Made by a program: the position numbers and the translations under genes
Shown: positions 1 to 7,021 of the stretch, piece after piece
Position numbering within the stretch: the first letter of the stretch is position 1
How the letters are laid out: each line of letters begins with the position of its first letter
Assembly: GCF_000741255.1 (NCBI RefSeq)
Contig: NZ_JGZB01000004.1
Span: 310,001 to 374,000 of the forward strand
Direction: 5' to 3'
Source of the DNA: Bifidobacterium magnum
GTDB lineage: Bacteria; Actinomycetota; Actinomycetes; Actinomycetales; Bifidobacteriaceae
Length of the DNA stretch: 64,000 bases
Notes under the pieces: generated by a model
The model's database searches: none
Seen by the model: the letters and a program-made list of their open reading frames with translations, nothing else
What the model was told of the DNA's origin: nothing

Positions 1-1
1 C

Positions 2-250
2 ATCGCCATTCCCGTGCTGCGCAAGAAGCGTCCCGACCTCAACCGCTCTTTCACGATGCCGGGCAACCCGTGGATCCCCGTGCTTATCGCAATCGCCAAC
101 CTGTACCTCATGCTCAACCTCACGGTGCTCACGTGGATCCGCTTCCTCGTATGGCTCGTCATCGGGTTGATTGTCTACTTCGCTTACGGATACAATCATG
201 CGCGACTAGGCACAGGCGAGCTCGATGAGCAGCTTTTGCGAAATTCCTGA
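2..250 (+). CDS. Amino-acid permease (APC family), C-terminal fragment
   Basis: Only the last 82 codons are inside the window; the frame is open from base 2, so the gene starts upstream. The fragment begins with a basic loop (RKKRPDLNRSF, then a PG pair) of the kind that precedes the last two helices in APC-superfamily amino-acid transporters. Two hydrophobic segments follow (roughly IPVLIAIANLYLMLNL and FLVWLVIGLIVYFAYGY), then a short polar tail. The family imports or exchanges amino acids across the cytoplasmic membrane. Substrate cannot be told from this piece. The family call is from the loop motif and the helix pattern only. Confidence 0.65.
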   Translation: MAIPVLRKKRPDLNRSFTMPGNPWIPVLIAIANLYLMLNLTVLTWIRFLVWLVIGLIVYFAYGYNHARLGTGELDEQLLRNS

Positions 251-352
251 CATGGCACATGCGCTTGATTACGCCACGCGGTAGGCTGGAACCTGGTATG
301 AACGCGCGGGCACACGATGTCCGCGCGAGACTCAGGTAAGAAGGAGATGCCC

Positions 353-676
353 ATGGCATACGTCATTGCACAGCCGTGTGTGGATGTGAAAGACAAGGCC
401 TGCGTGGACGAGTGCCCTGTAGATTGCATTTATGAAGGCGTGCGCTCGCTGTACATCAACCCGAACGAGTGCGTGGACTGCGGCGCCTGCGAACCGGTCT
501 GCCCGACGGAGGCCATCTTCTACGAGGATGATCTGCCCGAAGAGTGGGAATGGTACAAGGATGCCGCCGTGCAGTTCTTCGACGAGGTCGGCGACCTGGG
601 CGGCGCCACCGCCGCGGGTCCGCTCGGCAAGGATCCGGCCGCAGTGGCCGCCCTGCCTCCGCAAAACCAGGACTGA
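353..676 (+). CDS. fdxA: Ferredoxin FdxA, 7Fe/8Fe type
   Basis: A 107-residue electron carrier. The N-terminal half has two cysteine clusters: C-V-D followed by ACVDECPVDC near residues 8-20, and CVDCGACEPVCP near residues 38-50. This is the spacing that binds [3Fe-4S]/[4Fe-4S] centres in actinobacterial FdxA proteins. The acidic stretch EDDLPEEWEWY is also typical of the family. The start at 353 is preceded by AAGGAG at 341-346; an upstream in-frame GTG-type extension at 317 lacks such a site. It lies just upstream of dapC on the same strand, a common actinobacterial pairing, but a strong terminator separates them. Confidence 0.93.
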   Translation: MAYVIAQPCVDVKDKACVDECPVDCIYEGVRSLYINPNECVDCGACEPVCPTEAIFYEDDLPEEWEWYKDAAVQFFDEVGDLGGATAAGPLGKDPAAVAALPPQNQD

Positions 677-681
677 TCCAC

Positions 682-712
682 AAGCGCTTGCATTCGTGCG
701 AGCGCTTTTTTT
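682..712 (+). terminator. Rho-independent terminator after fdxA
   Basis: AAGCGCT and AGCGCTT form a stem over a 12-nt loop, followed by a run of seven T. It sits six bases after the fdxA stop, so fdxA is probably monocistronic. Confidence 0.85.
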
Positions 713-813
713 ATTGCTCATATCGCTCGCATGGCGTCTCCTGCCTGGCGTCAGGTAGGGGGCGGCCGAGCGCGACACAACGACAACGCAACGACAAAGG
801 AAGGATGCACCAC

Positions 814-1971
814 ATGGGATTCCACGAATTCAGCACGCCATACGACTGGTCGCGCATCGGCGCCTACAAACGCATCGCGCGCCAAGTGCCCGGAGGCCTG
901 ATCGACCTGTCCGTGGGATCTCCCGTGGACGAAGTGGCCGACTCCATCCAGCGGGCGCTCGCCAATGCCGCGGGCGACGAAAACGCGAGCGGCTATCCGC
1001 TGACCATCGGCACGCCCGCATTGCGACAGGCCATGGCGCAATGGTTCCATGATTGCCGTCATGTGGACCTCGCGGCCGTGGATGCGGCCGTGGTGCCCAC
1101 CGTCGGTTCCAAAGAGGCCGTGGCGCTTATGGCGTCCCTGTTGGGGCTCGGGACCGGGGATGTGGTCGTCCAGCCGCGCGTATCCTATCCGACCTATGAA
1201 ATCGGCACGCAACTGGCTGGTGCGGAAGTGCTGAAAGTGGACGATGTGGCCGACGTGGACTCATGGCGGCACCACCCGGGCGTGAAAGCCGTATGGGTCA
1301 ACTCCCCGAATAATCCCACGGGAGCCGTCTATACGGCCGCACAAATGGCGCGCATCGTGGAAGCGGCACGCCAGATCGGCGCCGTGACACTGTCCGACGA
1401 ATGCTACGCGCTAATGACTTGGGAACATAACGACGTGCGGCGCATTGCGCGCGGGGGAGGCATCAACGCCGCACCATGCGCATTGCAACCCGAAGTGTGC
1501 TCGGGAAGCGCGCAAGGCATCATTGTGCTCTATTCATTGAGCAAGCAGTCCAACATGGCCGGATACCGTACGGCGCTGTTGGCCGGCGACAAGCAGATCC
1601 TCGACCATATGAGCGCCATGCGCAAACAGATCGGCATGATCGTGCCCGGTCCCGTACAAGCCGCCATGGTCGCGGGCCTGCAAGACAGCCAGGCCGTGGC
1701 CGAGCAATATGAACGCTACTGCCAGCGTCTGGGTGAACTCGTCCAAGGATTGCGCGCCTACGGATACGCGACCACAATGCCGCAAGGCGCGCTCTACGTA
1801 TGGGTCAAGGCGAAAAGCGGCGACTGCTGGGAGGACATGCGCGCACTCGCCAACCTCGGCATCGTGCCCAGCCCCGGCGAATTCTACGGGGATGCGCGAT
1901 ATTTGCGGTTCTCCGTCACCGCGACCGATGAACAGATCAGGCAGGCGGCGCAACGGCTCGCAATCGGATAA
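814..1971 (+). CDS. dapC: N-succinyldiaminopimelate aminotransferase DapC
   Basis: A 385-residue class I/II PLP-dependent aminotransferase. Visible motifs are the substrate-binding N-terminus (DLSVGSPVD), NSPNNPTG near residue 165, SDECYA, and the PLP-lysine region SLSKQSNMAGYR near residue 247. It is expected to convert N-succinyl-2-amino-6-ketopimelate to the diaminopimelate intermediate in lysine and peptidoglycan synthesis. The start at 814 is chosen because AAGGAAGG at 797-804 is nine bases upstream; the in-frame ATG at 805 would leave no spacing. The placement next to fdxA is the usual actinobacterial context. Substrate assignment rests on that context; the fold is certain. Confidence 0.85.
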   Translation: MGFHEFSTPYDWSRIGAYKRIARQVPGGLIDLSVGSPVDEVADSIQRALANAAGDENASGYPLTIGTPALRQAMAQWFHDCRHVDLAAVDAAVVPTVGSKEAVALMASLLGLGTGDVVVQPRVSYPTYEIGTQLAGAEVLKVDDVADVDSWRHHPGVKAVWVNSPNNPTGAVYTAAQMARIVEAARQIGAVTLSDECYALMTWEHNDVRRIARGGGINAAPCALQPEVCSGSAQGIIVLYSLSKQSNMAGYRTALLAGDKQILDHMSAMRKQIGMIVPGPVQAAMVAGLQDSQAVAEQYERYCQRLGELVQGLRAYGYATTMPQGALYVWVKAKSGDCWEDMRALANLGIVPSPGEFYGDARYLRFSVTATDEQIRQAAQRLAIG

Positions 1972-2040
1972 TCGGATAGACAGTCGGAACGCGGGCGCGG
2001 ACGAACGGTCTGCGGGAAACGGACGCGGCCGCCGCGGAAC

Positions 2041-3318
2041 TCACGCGCCCAAATGGGCCGCGCCCGAACCGAACTTATTGCGCACCGCATCAAGCGCACG
2101 CTCAGCCTCACGCAAACGCTGGGACTGGGCCTCGCTATGGTGCTCATCCTGCTGCTCGTCCAACATGTCGTCCAACGACAACTGCACCGCCGTACGTGAC
2201 GCTTCCGTCAACGAACTGACACTGACGCCCGCCAACCGCACCGCGCGCGGCAACTCACGATAGGCGGCGCGCGACGGATCCATGCCCAGCAACGCATGCA
2301 ACATCTCCACCGCAAACGGAAACAGCTTCGACGCGGCGTCGGTAGGAGCATCCAACTGACGCGTACGCGTGGCGTAACTCAAATCGTCGAACCGCAGCTT
2401 CACGCTTACCGTACGCGCAAGCAGACCACGATCACGTAGCGAATGCGCCACCTTGTCACAACAATGGCGCAACAATCCCGCCACACGGGACTCGTCGCGC
2501 GTATCCTCGTCGAACGTGCGCTCGCAGCCTATCGACTTTTCGGGCGTATATGGCGTCACTTTCCGCTCGTCCATGCCGCGGCATGCCAAATAGAGACGAT
2601 GTGCGTGTGTGGGCGATTTCACGATGCCCGCCAGCTCGAGTTCGCTGAGCTGCGCGAGCTGCGTGACGGAAGTGACACCCCACCCCAACAATTTGCGTTC
2701 CATGGACGGGCCGATCCCGGGAATGGCGCGAAGTGGCATCATTTGGAGGAATTCGGCGCTGAGTGCGCGCGGAATCAGCAGCATGCCGTTCGGCTTGGCG
2801 TTCGTCGACGCCATTTTTGCCACGAGTTTGTTGGCCGCGATGCCCACCGAACACGTGATATGAAAATGGTTGGCGACTTGCGCGCGCAGCCAGGCGCCGA
2901 TCTGTGTGGTGCTATGCCAGCGCAACAGTGCGCCCGACACGTCCATATAGCATTCGTCGACGGACACCTGCTCGATCTGGTCGGTCACTTTGCTGAAAAT
3001 GTCCGTAAAAATCTGGTGCGAGACCGTGCGATAATACGCGATGTCTACGGGAAGAAACGCGGCGTGCGGGCATAATTGGCGCGCTTTGGCGCTGGGCATA
3101 GAAGAATAGATGCCGAATTTGCGCGCTTCATAGTTGGCTGCCGAGACGACGGCGCGGTTGCCCATGCCAATGACCACGGGACGTCCGGAAAGCTCGGGAT
3201 GCCTTGCAATTTCAAGGGAAGCATAGAATGCGTCCATGTCAATATGCAGCACGGTGCAACCCGTTTCGTCGTGTCCCCAATCCCTGTTCGCGGCTGCGTT
3301 GCGTGGCGCGTTACTCAT
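2041..3318 (-). CDS. dinB: DNA polymerase IV (Y family)
   Basis: A 425-residue lesion-bypass polymerase. The catalytic palm motif HIDMDAFYAS lies near residue 24 and SVDECYMD about 100 residues later; these supply the metal-binding Asp/Glu residues. The AANKLVAKMAS segment and the helix-hairpin-helix IPGIGPSMERKL follow, then a little-finger domain with CERTF. I start it at MSNAPRN (3318); a longer in-frame start at 3390 would add 24 residues rich in phenylalanine and lysine that the family does not have. It converges on dapC with a 70-bp gap. I see no obvious LexA box upstream. Confidence 0.92.
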   Translation of the reverse strand: MSNAPRNAAANRDWGHDETGCTVLHIDMDAFYASLEIARHPELSGRPVVIGMGNRAVVSAANYEARKFGIYSSMPSAKARQLCPHAAFLPVDIAYYRTVSHQIFTDIFSKVTDQIEQVSVDECYMDVSGALLRWHSTTQIGAWLRAQVANHFHITCSVGIAANKLVAKMASTNAKPNGMLLIPRALSAEFLQMMPLRAIPGIGPSMERKLLGWGVTSVTQLAQLSELELAGIVKSPTHAHRLYLACRGMDERKVTPYTPEKSIGCERTFDEDTRDESRVAGLLRHCCDKVAHSLRDRGLLARTVSVKLRFDDLSYATRTRQLDAPTDAASKLFPFAVEMLHALLGMDPSRAAYRELPRAVRLAGVSVSSLTEASRTAVQLSLDDMLDEQQDEHHSEAQSQRLREAERALDAVRNKFGSGAAHLGA

Positions 3319-3427
3319 GTATCCACGGTAAAACAAGAATATTTTTTTTGAAAAGACGGTGTTTTGCCGTTTGAAGTGTGCTATGCTCATTCACTGTTGT
3401 GCCTGCACGAATGTGCTTGCGTAACTC

Positions 3428-3515
3428 GGAGTCATGCCTGAGTGGCCGATAGGGGCACCCTGCTAAGGTGTTAGTCGTTTTATGCGGCTCGAGGGTTCGA
3501 ATCCCTCTGACTCCG
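3428..3515 (+). tRNA. tRNA-Ser (anticodon GCT)
   Basis: An 88-nt class II tRNA with acceptor arms GGAGTCA/TGACTCC, discriminator G, the anticodon loop CTGCTAA (GCT at 3462-3464), an extra arm typical of serine tRNAs and a T-arm GAGGGTTCGAATCCCTC. CCA is not encoded. It reads AGC/AGU codons. Confidence 0.95.
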
Positions 3516-3520
3516 CCCAT

Positions 3521-3555
3521 AGGGTTCTTGCCGGTTGTGCGAGAACCCTTTTTTC
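3521..3555 (+). terminator. Terminator of tRNA-Ser(GCT)
   Basis: AGGGTTCT pairs perfectly with AGAACCCT over a 13-nt loop and is followed by six T. It begins six bases after the tRNA. Confidence 0.85.
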
Positions 3556-3587
3556 ATGCCGTTTGCATGCTGATTTTATTTTGGACC

Positions 3588-4065
3588 GTAAAAATACGCG
3601 GTTTACTTGTTAGTTGCGTAAATACACGCGGTTTACCCGTTATCTGCGGTTTTTGACCGTTAAATTTTGCGGTTTGCTACTTAACCGCGTAAAAATACGC
3701 AGATTACGTGTTAACTGCAGTTTTGTCGCGTAAATATTTGCAAATAACGACTAATACGACGATTATTCACGTGAAAATCTGCAAATAATGTCTTAATCGC
3801 AAGTTTCATTCGCGTTCCGCGGCGTGTCTCGACTAAAAACCGCAACTAACTAGTAATCTGCAAAAATTCACGTGAATAATCGTCGTCTAACTAGTAAATT
3901 GCAGATTTTTACGCACAAAAAGTGCGGATAAGAAGGAAACCGCGGATTTTAACGGTCGAAAAATGCAAGTAAGACATTATCTGCGTATTTTTACGCAACT
4001 AATTAGTAACCCGCGGATTTTCACTCACGAAAACTGCAAATAACGAGTAAACCGCGTATTTTCAC
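3588..4065. repeat. Degenerate 30-bp repeat array with internal inversion
   Basis: This 0.5-kb non-coding stretch is built from about 30-bp units around the core ATACGCGGTTTAC. Units on the left (for example 3588-3617 and 3618-3650) read forward. Units on the right (3995-4024, 4036-4065) are their reverse complements; 3588-3617 matches the complement of 4036-4065 at 27 of 30 bases by eye. Near the centre is a perfect 20-bp inverted repeat, 3756-3775 with 3867-3886. The strand could therefore fold into a long imperfect cruciform or RNA stem. There are no conserved spacers, so it is not a CRISPR. No gene is visible in it. Confidence 0.75.
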
Positions 4066-4121
4066 GCATCAAACGTGCGTATATAACAAAAAATCACAGT
4101 ATTCCCCGCATCGTTGGGAGG

Positions 4122-4194
4122 AGACCTGTGTACGTAGCGGAAGCGGAGGTACGCCTTTGTCTTCCGCTTCGTGATTCACACTATACGCAGGTCT
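4122..4194. repeat. Imperfect inverted repeat
   Basis: AGACCTGTGTA at 4122-4132 is mirrored by TACGCAGGTCT at 4184-4194, with an inner GCGGAAG/CTTCCGC pair. It could form a stem of about 73 nt. It lies between the 30-bp array and the hydroxyacid dehydrogenase gene; no T-run follows, so it is not a standard terminator. Confidence 0.5.
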
Positions 4195-4331
4195 TCTTGA
4201 CAAGAGCAACTTTCTTCACGAAAGCCAAACAATTTAGTTTGGGGGCATAAAGGTAAGCGTAAGAATGCGAGAACGGGGGTACGAAGTGCATAACCCCCTG
4301 CGTGTCGCGCGCATTTTATGAGCGGGCCTTC

Positions 4332-4412
4332 ATGTGTTCCGTGACATCGTTTCATTAGGCCCCTATGATGCGTTCCGTTACGCCACCCCTTGTATGTTCC
4401 ATTACGCCACCC
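4332..4412. repeat. Three direct repeats of about 21 bp
   Basis: Copies at about 4332, 4368 and 4392 share TGTTCC/CGTTCC followed by RTTACGCCACCC in the last two; copies two and three differ at only a few positions. They lie 50-130 bp upstream of the hydroxyacid dehydrogenase start, so they could be protein-binding sites or just another species-specific intergenic repeat. Confidence 0.45.
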
Positions 4413-4447
4413 ATGGAGTTTTGAGCAACTTTCCAGACTCGCGCACT

Positions 4448-4453
4448 TACAGT
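4448..4453 (+). promoter_or_regulatory. Possible -10 box for a leaderless transcript
   Basis: TACAGT fits the TANNNT consensus and ends seven bases before the ATG at 4461. The gene has no convincing Shine-Dalgarno site, so the mRNA may start at or next to the initiation codon, as is common in actinobacteria. No good -35 is visible at normal spacing. Inference only. Confidence 0.35.
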
Positions 4454-4460
4454 GGGCGGT

Positions 4461-5465
4461 ATGACCACAATTTATGAGACCCAGCAGGATCGTACGGATC
4501 TGCCGCTTGTCGCGATGCCTTGCGTCATGCCTGGCATGATCGCGCCGTTCAAAAAGAATTTTGCGCTGCTCAACAATATTGCGCGCGTGAAAATGTATGA
4601 AGATTTCACGTTCGATGACGATGAATTCGTCAAACGCTGCGAAGGCGCGAGCGCCGTCATGGCAATCAATTTCCATATCAGTGACAAGGCGCTGGAAGCT
4701 TTGGCCGCCAATCATGTCAAGTGCATCGCGTTTGGCGGTACTGGCGTGCAGAGCTATATCGACCTGCCCAAGGCGCATGCGTTGGGGATCCGCGTGTGCA
4801 ATGTGCGTCATTACGGCAATCATGCCGTCGCCGAGTTTGCCGTGGCGCTCATGATGGAGCTGTCGCGCCATGTGGGCGAGCTTGACCATGAGCTGCGCGA
4901 AGGCGAGTGGGACACGGCGATGAAGGCCGAAACCGAACTGTACGGCCGCAATCTCGCCATCGTGGGATTGGGTGGCATCGGGCAGACTGTCGCGCGCATT
5001 GCGCAGGGCTTCGGTATGAATGTGATGGCGTGGAAGTCGCCGTCGTCGAACAAGGATTATGCGGCGATGGACGTGACGCCTGTGGAGGACCTCAATCAGT
5101 TGATGGCCCAGGCCGATATCGTGTCGCTGCATTTGCCGCTGTTGCCAAGCACGCGCGGCATCATTACCGCGGAAAATCTTGCGGCCATGCGTCCGGGAAC
5201 CATGTTCATCAATACGGCGCGTGCCGAAATCATTGAGCCGGGCGCGCTTGAGGCGCGACTTGCCAAAGGTGACATTCCCGCCGCTCTTGACGTGTATGAC
5301 GAAGAGCCTCTGCCAATGGACAGTCCGCTACTTAAGATTCCGGGGCTCATTCTTACGCCGCATGTCGCGTGGCGTACGGATGGCGCGTATGCGAGCATTA
5401 CGGAGCAAGTGGTGCGTGCGATCGCTGCGTTCTTCGAAAACAAGGAGTTTAATGTAGTGGAGTAA
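4461..5465 (+). CDS. D-isomer-specific 2-hydroxyacid dehydrogenase
   Basis: A 334-residue NAD-dependent oxidoreductase. The cofactor domain has GLGGIGQTVAR near residues 170-180, and family signatures follow: the LHLPLLPSTRGII segment, a P-G-T-M-F-I-N-T-A-R-A motif, and the catalytic His in TPHVAWRTD near residue 298. Members reduce 2-keto acids to D-2-hydroxy acids (D-lactate, D-hydroxyisocaproate and similar); the substrate cannot be decided here. A GTG at 4452 is an alternative start three codons upstream. It is the first gene after 0.9 kb of repeat-rich DNA, and a yigZ-like gene follows 29 bp later. Confidence 0.88.
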   Translation: MTTIYETQQDRTDLPLVAMPCVMPGMIAPFKKNFALLNNIARVKMYEDFTFDDDEFVKRCEGASAVMAINFHISDKALEALAANHVKCIAFGGTGVQSYIDLPKAHALGIRVCNVRHYGNHAVAEFAVALMMELSRHVGELDHELREGEWDTAMKAETELYGRNLAIVGLGGIGQTVARIAQGFGMNVMAWKSPSSNKDYAAMDVTPVEDLNQLMAQADIVSLHLPLLPSTRGIITAENLAAMRPGTMFINTARAEIIEPGALEARLAKGDIPAALDVYDEEPLPMDSPLLKIPGLILTPHVAWRTDGAYASITEQVVRAIAAFFENKEFNVVE

Positions 5466-5494
5466 GTCTCCATTCCAGCGGAACGTAGGTGTGC

Positions 5495-6136
5495 ATGCAA
5501 ACGTTACTGAATCCAGCTTCCCAGCCGGCCCACGACTCGTTCGTGGAGAAAAAGTCCGAATTTATCGGTGACGCTTGCCATATCGATTCGATGGATGATG
5601 CGCTGCTGTTCGTCGAATCGATACGCGAGATGCATCCCAAATCGCGTCATGTCGCGTATGCGGCGCTGTATACGGACGAATCGGGACGGCTCATGGAGCG
5701 CATGAGTGATGATGGCGAGCCGTCCGGTACGGCGGGCAAGCCGATTTTGGATGTGTTGCGTGCCAATGACCTGACCGACTGTGTGGTGACGGTTACGCGA
5801 TATTTCGGCGGTATTTTGCTGGGTTCCGGCGGCCTGATCCGTGCGTATGCGACAGGCGCGGCGATGGCTGTGAAAGCGGCGCGTTTGGCGTGTATCGTGC
5901 GATGCCAGATCTATCGGGTGCCGCTGTCGTACACGCAGCTTGGCAACATGCGCCAGTTGCTTAGCGTGATGCAGGTGGAGGAAACGGACGCCCAATACAC
6001 CGATACCGTCACGTTGACGATGGCCGTTCCCGAGGATCGGACGGCGCAGTTCGAGTCGCGTATTCGCGAAACCTTCAATGCGAGTGTTGTACCCGAACCA
6101 TTGACGATGATGAGCCAGCCCGTCCCTGTCGAGTGA
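5495..6136 (+). CDS. YigZ/IMPACT-family protein
   Basis: A 213-residue protein. The N-terminal domain carries the family signature: EKKSEFIG, then SRHVAYAA, DDGEPSGTAGKPIL and TRYFGGILLGSGGLIRAY between about residues 18 and 115. A C-terminal ferredoxin-like DUF1949-type domain follows. Bacterial YigZ proteins are soluble and of uncertain function; eukaryotic IMPACT proteins act in translational control. A GTG at 5489 is a possible alternative start. Its stop overlaps the GTG of a 40-codon ORF in a GTGA arrangement, suggesting translational coupling. Confidence 0.9.
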   Translation: MQTLLNPASQPAHDSFVEKKSEFIGDACHIDSMDDALLFVESIREMHPKSRHVAYAALYTDESGRLMERMSDDGEPSGTAGKPILDVLRANDLTDCVVTVTRYFGGILLGSGGLIRAYATGAAMAVKAARLACIVRCQIYRVPLSYTQLGNMRQLLSVMQVEETDAQYTDTVTLTMAVPEDRTAQFESRIRETFNASVVPEPLTMMSQPVPVE

Positions 6137-6255
6137 GCGCGGAGCGATATCAATCGGCGTTGGTGACGTGGGATGACGCCGCCGATCCGCAAGTTGCGCT
6201 TCATGACATGCGCATGCCCGTGGGTGAGCGCTTCGCTAATATGGGTGAATTATGA
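6133..6255 (+). CDS. Small coupled ORF, 40 residues, unknown
   Basis: A 40-codon frame starts with GTG overlapping the stop of the YigZ-family gene (GTGA at 6133-6136). It ends with TGA overlapping the ATG of the next gene (ATGA at 6252-6255). That double overlap is the pattern of an operon with coupled translation and is the main evidence that it is real. The peptide is polar, with W-D-D and a C-terminal RFANMGEL, and has no signal peptide or membrane segment. I do not recognise it. It could be a small protein, or a translated linker that carries ribosomes to the next gene. Confidence 0.6.
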   Translation: MSAERYQSALVTWDDAADPQVALHDMRMPVGERFANMGEL

Positions 6256-6905
6256 GCGAGGAACAGCAAGCACCAGCGGACCAGTCCGCGCAAACCCAAC
6301 ATTTTGAACCGTTGACGGCCGCTTATGAACGGTTGCGCCATTCCACGGACGCGCAGGAGCTGAGCGGTTTCGCACGTCGTCCGTTGCCGGATCGTGCCGA
6401 TCAGGCGGCGTTTTCCCGTGCGACGGCACTGTTGGAGGCCGTGTCCGGCAATGAGCACACGCCTGTTGAAGACCGTGTGTTCCTGGCACAGACGATGCCG
6501 TTCCCGAATGTGCTCGTCAAACTCTCGCAGGACGCCAATGACGATGTTCGTGAGGCCGTGGCCGCCAACGAGAACGACAAGAACTGGCTTGTCGGCCGCC
6601 TTACGAAGGATCCTGTGGCGCGTGTGCGCGACGCGGCGCTGAAGAATCCCCGGACTTCTTGGAAAATGCGTTTGGAAGGCGCCCAGGATCCGCAGATGGA
6701 TCCGCAGACTCTTGACTTTTTGGCGAATATGGGTGTGAGCATGGAGGAGAAGGCTCCCGCCATTTTGACGACCATGGTGCGCAGGGCCGTGGCGCTTAAC
6801 GAAAACACTGCCGCGCAGACGTTGCAGCGCTTGGCACAGGATCCTGTGGAAGAGGTGGCGAAAGCCGCGCGTAGCAATCCACATTGTGAGCCGGCTGGCG
6901 AATAA
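6252..6905 (+). CDS. Leucine-rich-repeat-variant (HEAT-like) protein
   Basis: A 217-residue soluble protein. From about residue 80 on it shows short alpha-helical repeats of the LRV/HEAT type: LAQTMPFPNVLVKLSQD, VREAVAANENDKNWLV, L.KDPVARVRDAALKNP, LQRLAQDPVEEVAKAARSNP. Such repeats serve as protein-binding scaffolds; no catalytic motif is visible. The N-terminus is glutamine- and alanine-rich. It overlaps the 40-codon ORF by four bases (ATGA) and so probably belongs to the YigZ transcription unit. No specific partner or function can be given. Confidence 0.7.
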   Translation: MSEEQQAPADQSAQTQHFEPLTAAYERLRHSTDAQELSGFARRPLPDRADQAAFSRATALLEAVSGNEHTPVEDRVFLAQTMPFPNVLVKLSQDANDDVREAVAANENDKNWLVGRLTKDPVARVRDAALKNPRTSWKMRLEGAQDPQMDPQTLDFLANMGVSMEEKAPAILTTMVRRAVALNENTAAQTLQRLAQDPVEEVAKAARSNPHCEPAGE

Positions 6906-7021
6906 TTTTTGCGGACATTGCGGTTCATTGTGGCGCGCATGTGCGCAAAATTATGCTAGGGGCATGTCTTCATGCGAATTTCTGAGCTCTCAAGCACCGC
7001 CAAGGGCTTACACTAGGCAAT

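Noticed and set aside
2443-3075. A 210-codon forward ORF over dinB
   Set aside because: Antisense shadow of dinB; no family features.
3588-4065. Possible CRISPR array or insertion sequence
   Set aside because: Units are degenerate and change orientation; there is no transposase frame and no spacer pattern.
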